DNA of 8,755 nucleotides. Source: Streptobacillus canis. GTDB taxonomy: Bacteria; Fusobacteriota; Fusobacteriia; Fusobacteriales; Leptotrichiaceae. The DNA lies in assembly GCF_009733925.1 (NCBI RefSeq), contig NZ_WOEI01000037.1, positions 1 through 8,755 on the forward strand. The letters are read 5' to 3'. Of this stretch, positions 1-6,926 are shown piece after piece (the stretch's first letter is position 1; every line of letters starts with the position of its first letter). A model generated the notes under the pieces. It worked only from the letters and a program-made list of their open reading frames with translations. It searched no databases and was not told the origin of the DNA. The position numbers and the translations under genes were made by a program.

Positions 1-198
1 TCATACTAAAACTTCTTATACAATACTTAAAGATAGCGCAAACCCTAATAGAATTAAAACCTTATCTATTAAGAAATTAACTAATATTCTTAACAAAAGT
101 TCTAATGGTCGGTTTAAACAGTCTAAATTCTTTAAGATAATTGATATTGTTTAAAAAATACATCATTTAGTGCTAATTTTGTTTTGTCTAAAATTTGA
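1..198 (+). pseudogene. IS110-family transposase remnant, frameshifted internal fragment
   Basis: An open frame enters from the left edge at position 2 and runs 50 codons to a TAA at 152-154. Its peptide (HTKTSYTILKD..., then LTNILNKSSNGRFKQ) resembles the segment of IS110-family DEDD transposases that follows the RuvC-like N-terminal domain, where relatives read roughly L-T-N-L-L-S-K-A-S-x-G-R-(Y/F). Relatives continue with an A-K-N-S-I-G-like stretch. That resemblance reappears in another frame from 151 (LKNTSFSANF) to a TGA at 196-198, so a frameshift near 148-152 probably broke the gene. No C-terminal serine-containing transposase domain follows, so the copy is dead. The family call rests on remembered motifs and is moderately secure. 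The 5' part lies outside the window. The fragment converges on tig. Confidence 0.6.
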
Positions 199-206
199 TA
201 ACCTAT

Positions 207-250
207 CCAACTATATTTTTATTAATTTATACTTGACAAATCATAGTTGG
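207..250. repeat. 8-bp inverted repeat beside the IS110 remnant
   Basis: CCAACTAT at 207-214 and ATAGTTGG at 243-250 are perfect inverted copies separated by 28 bases. They lie just past the IS110-like coding remnant. Subterminal inverted repeats occur in some IS110/IS1111 elements, so this could mark the old element end, but an 8-bp repeat can arise by chance in AT-rich DNA. The element boundary cannot be set without another copy. Confidence 0.3.
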
Positions 251-268
251 TCTCCTCTTTCTATATAG

Positions 269-298
269 TGGAAAACTAGACCTAAGCCTAGTTTCCCA
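269..298 (-). terminator. Probable terminator of the rimP-tig operon
   Basis: Read on the minus strand, a hairpin starts 6 nt beyond the tig stop codon. The arms are GGGAAACTAG and CTAGTTTTCC (10 bp with one G-U wobble, 11 bp with the flanking T-A pair), around an 8-nt loop. The G-U wobble forms only in the minus-strand transcript; the plus strand has an A-C mismatch there, which favours minus-strand function. A clean U-run after the stem is missing (the tail is ACTATATAG), so this is a weak or atypical intrinsic terminator. It separates the operon from the converging IS110 remnant. Confidence 0.5.
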
Positions 299-304
299 AA
301 GTTA

Positions 305-1579
305 TTAATTATTTTCTAATAAGAATTCATTTACTTTTGCAAAGAATAATTGAGAGTTAATTTGTCCGAAGAATCTGTTTACTCCATCAGTTTTTTGTAA
401 TTCAACAGTTAATTGATCAACTGTCATTCCATACATTCCTGCTACTCTTTCTAATTCAGCATCAAATTCAGCTTCAGTTACTTCAATTCCTTCAACTTCA
501 GCTATTTTTGATAAAATAAAGCTTGATTTAACACCTTTTTCAGCTCTTTCTCTTAAATCTTCTCTCATTTTATCAACTGTTTGCCCTGTCATTTGTAAAT
601 AAGTTTCTAAGTTCATACCCTGCATTTGTAATGTTTGAGCAAATCTTTCAATTTGAGCATTTACTTCTTGATCTACAGTTATAGCTGGTACTTCCATTGT
701 AGTTGATTCAGTAATTGTTTCAACTATTTTTTGTAATCTTGCATTTGTTGCTTGATTTTCTTTGTTTGATAAAATGTTTCCTTTAATTGCATTTTTTAAA
801 TCTTCAACTGTATCAGAACCACTTGCTTTAGCAAATTCATCATTTAATTCTGGTGTAATTGCTTCTTCTAATCCATTTAATTTAACTTTAAACACTGATT
901 CTTTACCTTTTAAGTTTTCTGCATGGTATTCTTCAGGGAATTTAACATTTACTTCAAATTCTTCTCCAACTTTTTTACCAACTATTTGTTCTTCGAATGT
1001 ATCTATAAATGTTTTAGAACCTAATTCTAATCTATGGTTTTCAGCTTTTCCACCATCAAATGCTACTCCATCTACAAATCCTTCAAAGTTAATGATTGCT
1101 ATATCACCTAATTTAGCTTCTTCTCTTTCAGTTTTTTCAAACTTTTTAGCTCTTTGAACCATTCTGTTAATTTCATTATCTACTTCTTCATCAGTTACAG
1201 TAACTTCTTCTGCTTTAATTTCTAACCCTTTATATTTTGGTAATTCAAATTCTGGGAATACTGCAACTTTTAAACTCATTTTTAATTGTTCTTCATTATA
1301 ATCTAATGAAACTATTTGTAAATCTGCTACTGGTCTTACTTTTTCCTCTCTAATTAATGCTGTATATTCTGTTTTTAATACTTCATTGATTAATTCATCT
1401 CTTATTTCACTTTTAAATGTTTTTTCAATTACATCAGCTGGTACGTGACCTTTTCTAAATCCATCAACTTTAACATTTTTAAATTTTGATAGAATTGATT
1501 CTCTTAATGCTTTGTATTCTTGTCCTTTTTTTAATATTTCAAATGCTACTTCTGAACCTGCTAATTTTTCTAATTTCAT
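305..1579 (-). CDS. tig: Trigger factor, ribosome-associated chaperone and peptidyl-prolyl isomerase
   Basis: Trigger factor docks at the ribosomal exit tunnel near L23 and shields emerging nascent chains in the cytoplasm. The 424-residue length is normal. An N-terminal ribosome-binding domain (about 1-115) carries the signature loop GFRKGHVP at 40-47; the usual lysine after the glycine is histidine here. A FKBP-type isomerase domain spans about 150-245 (LGDIAIINFEGFVDGVAF, then LELGSKTFIDTFEEQIVG). The helical SurA-like C-terminal chaperone arms run from about 245 to the end. The ATG is preceded by AGGAGG at 1584-1589, 4 nt away. It lies 14 nt after recJ and is the last gene of the operon. 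This is unusual, because tig is more often next to clpP-clpX. A weak promoter candidate inside recJ could give it extra transcription. Identity is very secure. Confidence 0.97.
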   Translation of the reverse strand: MKLEKLAGSEVAFEILKKGQEYKALRESILSKFKNVKVDGFRKGHVPADVIEKTFKSEIRDELINEVLKTEYTALIREEKVRPVADLQIVSLDYNEEQLKMSLKVAVFPEFELPKYKGLEIKAEEVTVTDEEVDNEINRMVQRAKKFEKTEREEAKLGDIAIINFEGFVDGVAFDGGKAENHRLELGSKTFIDTFEEQIVGKKVGEEFEVNVKFPEEYHAENLKGKESVFKVKLNGLEEAITPELNDEFAKASGSDTVEDLKNAIKGNILSNKENQATNARLQKIVETITESTTMEVPAITVDQEVNAQIERFAQTLQMQGMNLETYLQMTGQTVDKMREDLRERAEKGVKSSFILSKIAEVEGIEVTEAEFDAELERVAGMYGMTVDQLTVELQKTDGVNRFFGQINSQLFFAKVNEFLLENN

Positions 1580-1593
1580 TTTTCCTCCTAGTT

Positions 1594-3267
1594 TTATTCT
1601 ATATCTTTTAATTTTAATCTAATTACTTTTTTCCCGATTAACTCAGGTGTATATATTATTTTATACAATTTATTTGAATTTTTCAAGTTTAATTTATGAC
1701 TTAAATTATATCCAAGTATTTGTATTTCTTTACCATTTCTATATATATAAGCTTTAAAATGTTTATTATCAATTCCAAAAATCAGTATATTTCTAAATTT
1801 AATATTTTCATCATAGAAATTTGGTTCATTATTTGAAAGACCAAATGGTCCCAAATTATTTATTTCTATCATTTTTTTTGAAGTTAATAAATTTACTGGA
1901 AATTTAGCATCAATAATTATCTCGTCTTTTGATTTCTCAGTTAAATTTAAATTATACATTTTTTGTTTTATTTTATCTTTTATTAAATTTAAATTACTAT
2001 TTGTAATTAAGAAGCCTGCTGCTAAATCATGCCCTCCAAAATTTATGAAATAGTCTGAAAATTCAGATATAAGTTTATATATATTTTTATTCTCAATACT
2101 TCTACACGATCCTTTACAATATCCATCTACTTTAGATACTATTATTACAGGAACTTTAAACTCTAAAGCTAATTTTGAAGTTATTGATCCCAAAACTCCT
2201 AAATTAATATCATTAATTTCATAATATATATAATTTAATTTTCTCAAATCTTTATTTTCTAAATATTCAATTATCTTATTATATATTCTACTTTCATAAT
2301 TTTTTCTTTCAAAATTATATTCATACATCTCATTTAAAATCTGTGTGTTAATTTTTTCAGAATTAGAGGTTAAAAATTTTATTATTTTAAGTGGATCATC
2401 TAACTTTCCTATTGCATTAATAAGTGGTGAAATTCTATAACTAATATCATTTATTGAAATATATTCTGATTCAATTTTGAAATTATCCATTATCATTTTA
2501 AATGCTAATATTTTTGTTTTAGAAAAGTTTTTCAAACCTCTCTTAATTAAAAATCTATTTTCATCAATACATTCCATTACATCTGCAATAGTTGCAAGAG
2601 ATATTAACTCACAGTATTCATATATATCTGAAATTGGCATCTCTGGTAATTTTGAATATATTGCTTGAACTAATTTAAATACTACCCCTGCACCAGAAAG
2701 TTCTTTAAAAGGATAATTTCCTGATTTTTTAGGGTTTATTTCTAACATTCCTTGTATATCTTTATTATTAAAATGGTGATCTGTAATTATCAAATCTACT
2801 CCCATAGCTTTTAATCTATCTATATGTGAAACTTCTCCAAAAGAATTATCTACTGAAATTATTAATTCAATATTTTTATTGGCAATATCTTCAAAGAAAC
2901 CTTTATTTAAGCTATACTTAAAAATAGTTCTTGTAGGAATGTATATTTCATTATTTATATTTAATTTTTCAAATATTTTTGAAAGATATAACGAACCTGA
3001 TATTCCATCAATATCATAATCTCCAAAAATTAATATTTTCTTTCCATTATTTCTAAATTGTAGAATTTTCTCCACAACTTCTTCCATATTATTTAATAAA
3101 AATGGATTATGTAACTGTTTATAACTTGGATTTAAAAAAGTATCCATCTCTTCTTTAGTATAAATTTTCTTATTTAATAATAAAGTAGTAATCAATTCAT
3201 CCTTATTAAAAAGTTGCATTTTACTTTCTAAATAATCATTATCATAGAATATACTTTTCCATATCAT
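1594..3267 (-). CDS. recJ: Single-stranded-DNA-specific 5'-3' exonuclease RecJ
   Basis: RecJ degrades single-stranded DNA 5' to 3' in recombination and mismatch/base-excision repair. The 557-residue protein has the DHH phosphoesterase motifs in order: GDYDIDG (82-88), SVDN (138-141), TDHH (162-165) and ATIADV (225-230). A conserved R-I-S-P-L-I-N-A-I-G-K segment covers 278-288. The DHHA1 domain carries GSCRSI (386-391) and GGHDLAAG (411-418), and the OB-like tail carries LGPFGLSNNEP (472-482). The length is close to E. coli RecJ and shorter than the extended Bacillus forms. Odd details are S in SVDNSFG where a glycine is usual, and C in GSCRSI where G is common. The catalytic Asp and His residues are present. 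The start ATG follows the rbfA stop by 2 nt, with GAGGA at 3274-3278, so it is probably translationally coupled. A short NrnA is ruled out by the C-terminal domain and length. Confidence 0.95.
   Translation of the reverse strand: MIWKSIFYDNDYLESKMQLFNKDELITTLLLNKKIYTKEEMDTFLNPSYKQLHNPFLLNNMEEVVEKILQFRNNGKKILIFGDYDIDGISGSLYLSKIFEKLNINNEIYIPTRTIFKYSLNKGFFEDIANKNIELIISVDNSFGEVSHIDRLKAMGVDLIITDHHFNNKDIQGMLEINPKKSGNYPFKELSGAGVVFKLVQAIYSKLPEMPISDIYEYCELISLATIADVMECIDENRFLIKRGLKNFSKTKILAFKMIMDNFKIESEYISINDISYRISPLINAIGKLDDPLKIIKFLTSNSEKINTQILNEMYEYNFERKNYESRIYNKIIEYLENKDLRKLNYIYYEINDINLGVLGSITSKLALEFKVPVIIVSKVDGYCKGSCRSIENKNIYKLISEFSDYFINFGGHDLAAGFLITNSNLNLIKDKIKQKMYNLNLTEKSKDEIIIDAKFPVNLLTSKKMIEINNLGPFGLSNNEPNFYDENIKFRNILIFGIDNKHFKAYIYRNGKEIQILGYNLSHKLNLKNSNKLYKIIYTPELIGKKVIRLKLKDIE
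1658..1686 (-). promoter_or_regulatory. Candidate internal promoter for tig, inside the recJ 3' end
   Basis: The minus strand reads TTGAAA (1686-1681), a 17-nt spacer, then TAAAAT (1663-1658). Each hexamer matches the sigma-70 consensus at 5 of 6 positions. It ends about 80 nt upstream of the tig start. In DNA this AT-rich such matches are expected by chance, so this is only a candidate. It is noted because trigger factor is normally made in large amounts and lies at the far end of a long operon. Confidence 0.25.
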
Positions 3268-3269
3268 GA

Positions 3270-3644
3270 TTATTCCTCGCTATCTGATTTTACAGTTGCC
3301 ATTGCATCTTTTAATAACTTAGAAATTTTTACACTATATTCTACACTATCATCTAGATGTATTCTAATTTCAGGTGTATATCTAATTTCTAAACTATCTC
3401 CAACAATTTTTCTAAAGAAACCTTTTAATTTATTCAATTCCTCTAATAATTTTTCTTTATTTATATTTTGTTTATAGTCTAAAATAGACATAATCACATC
3501 TGCATAACGTGCATCAGGTGATAAATTTACTGATTTAACCGTTACCAAGTTTCTAATTTTATCATTTTTAACATCAACTAATATAGCTGTACCAATGATT
3601 CTCGATATCTCTTTTTCTAAACCTCTTTTTCTTCTAATATTCAT
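3270..3644 (-). CDS. rbfA: 30S ribosome-binding factor A
   Basis: RbfA binds the 30S subunit near the 5' helix of 16S rRNA during late maturation and is needed for cold growth in E. coli. The 124-residue length is typical. It is a single KH-like domain. Conserved features are the basic start MNIRRKRGLEKEI with ISRII, the segment LSPDARYADV (41-50) at the domain's interrupted helix, and RYTPEIRIHLDDS (88-100) followed by the amphipathic helix VEYSVKISKLL. It starts 12 nt after the infB stop, with a modest AGGGGAA ribosome binding site, and ends 2 nt before recJ. Its position directly after infB is the standard bacterial arrangement. The tail (KSDSEE) is short and acidic. The identification is secure. 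Confidence 0.95.
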   Translation of the reverse strand: MNIRRKRGLEKEISRIIGTAILVDVKNDKIRNLVTVKSVNLSPDARYADVIMSILDYKQNINKEKLLEELNKLKGFFRKIVGDSLEIRYTPEIRIHLDDSVEYSVKISKLLKDAMATVKSDSEE

Positions 3645-3656
3645 AACTTCCCCTAT

Positions 3657-6344
3657 CTACATTTTTACTTGTTCTACAACAAATGCCTCTATTATATCTC
3701 CAGATTTTATATCATTAAAGTCTTTAATTCCTATTCCACAATCTTGTCCTACACTTGCTTCCTTAACATCATCTTTATATCTCTTAAGTGATGCAATTTC
3801 ACCTTCATGTATGATTATACCATCACGTAATAATCTAATTTTAGATTGACGAGTAATTTTACCTTCAATAACTAATGATCCAGCTATATTACCAACATTT
3901 GATATTTTAAACACTTCCCTAACTTCTAGTCTTCCATTATATACTTCTTTATATTCTGGATCTAACATACCTTTCATTGCTTTTTCAAGATCTTCAGTAA
4001 CATGGTATATTACATTATAGTTTCTTATTTCAACACCAGTTTTTTCAGCTTCAGTTCTTGCTGTATTTGTAGGTCTTACACTAAATGCTATAATAATTGC
4101 ATTTGATGCAGCGGCTAACATTACGTCTCCTTCTGTAACTGCTCCTGCACTAGCTTGAATTATATTCATATTAATCTTATCATTTGATAATTTATTAATA
4201 GATTCTTTTAGTGCTTCAGCTGATCCTTTTGAATCTGCTCTTATGATACATTTTAATTCTTTTAATTGTTGATCTTCAAGTTCTTTCGATAAACTTTCAA
4301 GTGAAATATGTTTTTTCTTGTTAATTTCATCTTTTTTCTCATTCTTAAAGTCTTCAACTATTTTCTTAGCTTGTTTATCATTATTTACACAATATAATAA
4401 ATCTCCTGCTTCTGGGATTTCATTAAACCCAGTTATTTCTACAGGTTGAGAAACCCCTGCTCTTGTTATTTTATTTCCTCTATCATCAAGCATAGATCTA
4501 ACTCTTCCATATGATGTCCCTGAAACAAAAATATCTCCGATTTTTAATTCTCCTTCTTGAATTAAAACATCAGCTACTGGTCCCATTTGTAAATCAAGTC
4601 TTGATTCTACAACAACCGCTTTTGCTCTCTTCTTATGATTAGCTTTTAATTCCATAATTTCAGCTGTTAATAATATAGTTTCAAGTAATGAATCTAAGTT
4701 TAATTTTTGTTTAGCTGAAATTTCAACCATTTCAGTATTTCCACCCCATTCAGGTGAAATTAAACCATGCTCAAGTAATTCTTGTTTAACTTTCATTACA
4801 TTTGCACCTGGTTTATCAATTTTATTAATTGCAACTATAATAGGTACATTAGCTTCTTTAGCATGTGAAATAGCTTCTATTGTTTGTGGTTTTACACCAT
4901 CATCAGCAGCAACTATTAATATAGAAATATCTGTAATATTTGCTCCTCTTACCCTCATTTCAGTAAACGCCTCATGTCCAGGAGTGTCAATGAACGTTAT
5001 TTTTTGACCATTCCATACAACTTGATAAGCCCCTATTCTTTGAGTAATTCCTCCAGCTTCTCCATCTATTACATGAGTATGTCTTAATGCGTCAAGTAAT
5101 GAAGTTTTACCATGATCAACGTGTCCCATAATTGTTATAACTGGTGCTCTTAATTCTTTTTCTTCTTCTCTATCCTCAATTTCAAGGTTATATTTTTCTC
5201 CATAAGAAACTTCAACTACTTCTTCTTTTTCAACAATTACGTTATATTCTAAAGCAAGTTCTTCAGCTTCTTCAATATTTAATATTGCATTTGCAGTATA
5301 CATTTTCCCTTGTAAGAAGAATTTTTTAATGATATCAGAAGAATTAATTCCTAATTTTTCTGCTAAATCTTTTATAGAAATTTCTTGAGGTAGAACAACT
5401 AGTCCAACTCCACCTTCTTCATCTCTAATTACTTCAGATTTTACAACTTTTTCTTTTTTCTTAACTTTTTTCTTTTTATCTTCTTTTCTAAAATCTTCAC
5501 GTAATTCTTTTAATTTTCTTTCTTCTTCTTTAGTTTTTTTCTCATTTTCATATTTTTTCTTATCAAATTTAGATTTAACTTTAGAATTTTTACCTTTTAC
5601 TTCATTTTCCATTGTAGGAATTTCAATAACAACTTCTTTCTCTTCTTTTACAAATGGTTTAGAGAATTTCTTATTATCATCATTTCTTCTATCTTTATTA
5701 AATGGTTTTCTTTCACCATTATTAAAGTCTCTACCATCTCTTTGAGGTCTATCATTTCTATTTCTATCCCTGTTATCTCTATTTTCTCTACCTTCTCTAT
5801 TGTCTCTATCCTTGTTAAAATTACCTTTATTTTCGAAGTTAAATCTTTCTCCTCTAAAATTATTTCTTCTTTCATTTCCTTCTTTATCTGAGAAATCTTT
5901 CCCTTCTTTATTAAATGGTTTTCTTTCACCAAAATTTTGATTATTTCTTTTTTCAAATGGTTTTTTCTCTCCATTTTCAAAATTTCTTCTTTCACCAAAA
6001 TTTTGATTATTTCTTTCAGTTCTCTCTACTCTATTTTCTCTGTTATTGTTATCTCTATCATTTCTAAATTTATTGTTTTTATTAAATTTATTATGATTAG
6101 CATTATTATGATTTCTATTATTATTAAATATCATTTTTTCGCCAATAACTTCTTCTTTTTTTACCTCTGGTTTCGAAACAGTTTTTTCAGCAGATTTTAC
6201 AGGATTCAATTTATTTTGAATATCTTTTATTTCTTCATCACTTAAAGTAGATAAACTTAATTTTTCATAACCAAATGATTTTAATTTATTTATAAAATCA
6301 TTAGTTGTCTCTCCAATTTTCTTAGCAAACTCATAAACTCTCAT
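3657..6344 (-). CDS. infB: Translation initiation factor IF-2
   Basis: IF2 is the GTPase that brings initiator fMet-tRNA to the 30S subunit and promotes 50S joining. The 895-residue protein begins with an IF2_N module (1-48). Next is a long low-complexity segment (about 50-310), rich in Asn, Arg, Lys, Asp and Glu, with internal repeats. A second IF2_N module follows (about 320-372). The G domain has GHVDHGKT (407-414), GGITQRIGAY (431-440), DTPGH (453-457), NKID (507-510) and SAK (543-545). Domains II, III and IV fill the remainder; domain IV (about 800-895) binds fMet-tRNA. The ATG directly abuts the stop of the preceding gene, and its SD GGAGGTG (6351-6357) is formed by that gene's last codons. 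This implies translational coupling. No internal start with a convincing SD was seen for a short IF2 isoform. Identity is certain. Confidence 0.98.
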   Translation of the reverse strand: MRVYEFAKKIGETTNDFINKLKSFGYEKLSLSTLSDEEIKDIQNKLNPVKSAEKTVSKPEVKKEEVIGEKMIFNNNRNHNNANHNKFNKNNKFRNDRDNNNRENRVERTERNNQNFGERRNFENGEKKPFEKRNNQNFGERKPFNKEGKDFSDKEGNERRNNFRGERFNFENKGNFNKDRDNREGRENRDNRDRNRNDRPQRDGRDFNNGERKPFNKDRRNDDNKKFSKPFVKEEKEVVIEIPTMENEVKGKNSKVKSKFDKKKYENEKKTKEEERKLKELREDFRKEDKKKKVKKKEKVVKSEVIRDEEGGVGLVVLPQEISIKDLAEKLGINSSDIIKKFFLQGKMYTANAILNIEEAEELALEYNVIVEKEEVVEVSYGEKYNLEIEDREEEKELRAPVITIMGHVDHGKTSLLDALRHTHVIDGEAGGITQRIGAYQVVWNGQKITFIDTPGHEAFTEMRVRGANITDISILIVAADDGVKPQTIEAISHAKEANVPIIVAINKIDKPGANVMKVKQELLEHGLISPEWGGNTEMVEISAKQKLNLDSLLETILLTAEIMELKANHKKRAKAVVVESRLDLQMGPVADVLIQEGELKIGDIFVSGTSYGRVRSMLDDRGNKITRAGVSQPVEITGFNEIPEAGDLLYCVNNDKQAKKIVEDFKNEKKDEINKKKHISLESLSKELEDQQLKELKCIIRADSKGSAEALKESINKLSNDKINMNIIQASAGAVTEGDVMLAAASNAIIIAFSVRPTNTARTEAEKTGVEIRNYNVIYHVTEDLEKAMKGMLDPEYKEVYNGRLEVREVFKISNVGNIAGSLVIEGKITRQSKIRLLRDGIIIHEGEIASLKRYKDDVKEASVGQDCGIGIKDFNDIKSGDIIEAFVVEQVKM
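5692..5718 (-). repeat. 27-bp direct repeat in infB, copy A
   Basis: This 27-bp sequence is identical to 5905-5931, 213 bp away (71 codons, in frame). Both copies encode GERKPFNK in the disordered N-terminal part of IF2. The match reaches silent positions, so it points to recent duplication rather than only protein-level composition bias. Confidence 0.8.
5905..5931 (-). repeat. 27-bp direct repeat in infB, copy B
   Basis: This is the partner of 5692-5718, encoding GERKPFNK in IF2. Its right end overlaps the first copy of the separate 30-bp repeat at 5921-5950, so the two repeat types share a GER-coding core. Confidence 0.8.
5921..5950 (-). repeat. 30-bp direct repeat in infB, copy 1
   Basis: These 30 bases are identical to 5987-6016. 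The offset is 66 bp, or 22 codons, so the reading frame is kept. Each copy encodes RNNQNFGER in the Asn/Arg-rich linker of IF2. Exact identity over 30 bases suggests slippage or unequal recombination. Confidence 0.85.
5987..6016 (-). repeat. 30-bp direct repeat in infB, copy 2
   Basis: Second copy of the 5921-5950 repeat. The 36 bases between the copies encode a diverged stretch (RNFENGEKKPFEK), so the full repeating unit looks like about 22 codons of the form NNQNFGER-x-F-(E/N)... Confidence 0.85.
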
Positions 6345-6926
6345 TTATTCCACCTCCATTTTATTTAGTATCCCTCTTACAACCTTTTTAGTTTTTACCC
6401 CTATTACTTTAACCTCACTTAAAAAGATTTTTTTTAAAGAATATTGTTTCTCAATAAATATTATATTTACATTGTTTAACTTAGCTACTTTTTTTAGTTT
6501 ATTTACATGCTTTCCATTAATATCAGAAGGTATTATTAATAATTTAACAATAGAATCTTTCATTCCATCTAAATTCTCATCAATACCATAAACTAGATAT
6601 TCTGAATTTTTTAATCCTTCTAATATTCTAAGTATATATTCATCTTTATGTTCTTTTGTTTCTTTTTTCTCGAAAAATTTTAATACTTTTTCAGCACCTT
6701 TCATTTCAACTTTAAATTTATTGAAAAACTTTTGAAATACTTCTAAATCTTTTTTTATATATTTCCCTCTTGTTTGAATATCTTGATTTTCATCAAAAAC
6801 ATACTCACCTTTATTATTTTCAACAAATCTTAATAAATTTTCTTTTTTATCATTATCTCTTGTAATAACACAAGTTCTAACAATAACGTTACTCTTGTTC
6901 TTCTCTCTCTTCTTCTCCAACTTCAT
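6345..6926 (-). CDS. Fused YlxR (DUF448) - YlxQ (L7Ae-like) RNA-binding protein
   Basis: This 193-residue protein joins two RNA-binding modules that are separate genes in Firmicutes nusA operons. The YlxR/DUF448 part (about 15-90) shows RTCVITR (17-23), LLRFV (31-35) and DENQDIQTRGKYI, the counterpart of the usual D...GRGAY motif. The L7Ae/YlxQ-like part (about 96-188) has an ILEGLKNSEYLVYGID start, the KVAKLNNVNIIFI strand-helix unit and an IGVKTKKVVRGIL end. YlxR family members bind RNA and have been linked to RNase P and transcription control; YlxQ resembles ribosomal L7Ae/L30e. The ATG at 6926 is preferred because AGAGG (6933-6937) lies 6 nt upstream; a GTG one codon earlier (6929) is the alternative. 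The N-terminus overlaps the nusA 3' end by 38 nt, and the stop touches the infB start. Family assignment is good; exact function is unknown. Confidence 0.85.
   Translation of the reverse strand: MKLEKKREKNKSNVIVRTCVITRDNDKKENLLRFVENNKGEYVFDENQDIQTRGKYIKKDLEVFQKFFNKFKVEMKGAEKVLKFFEKKETKEHKDEYILRILEGLKNSEYLVYGIDENLDGMKDSIVKLLIIPSDINGKHVNKLKKVAKLNNVNIIFIEKQYSLKKIFLSEVKVIGVKTKKVVRGILNKMEVE
6351..6357 (-). promoter_or_regulatory. infB ribosome binding site embedded in the preceding gene
   Basis: GGAGGTG on the minus strand, 6 nt before the infB ATG, is formed by the last codons of the YlxR-YlxQ gene (M-E-V-E-stop). With zero intergenic space, ribosomes finishing the upstream gene occupy the infB start site, which favours coupled translation. 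Confidence 0.7.

Noticed and set aside
233..267. A plus-strand promoter TTGACA ... TATATA
   Set aside because: The spacer is 23 nt, too long for a sigma-70 promoter, and no gene follows on that strand.
199..304. IS110 bridge RNA
   Set aside because: The non-coding stretch is short and shares space with the tig terminator. No guide-loop structure could be supported, and the element is degraded.
762..1157. A plus-strand open frame opposite tig
   Set aside because: It is an antisense shadow of a clearly conserved gene, with no recognisable motif.
5648..5998. A long open frame in another register of the infB repeat region, coding a Lys/Glu/Ile-rich peptide
   Set aside because: It is a shadow of the repetitive A-rich infB sequence, has no family resemblance, and overlaps a certain gene on the same strand.
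5692..6016. CRISPR-like array formed by the repeats in infB
   Set aside because: The repeats are few, irregularly spaced in multiples of three, and lie within an intact protein-coding frame.
5937..6245. A plus-strand open frame with strongly hydrophobic, membrane-like composition opposite infB
   Set aside because: Phe/Ile/Ser-rich peptides arise automatically from the complement of Lys/Asn/Glu codons. There is no convincing function.
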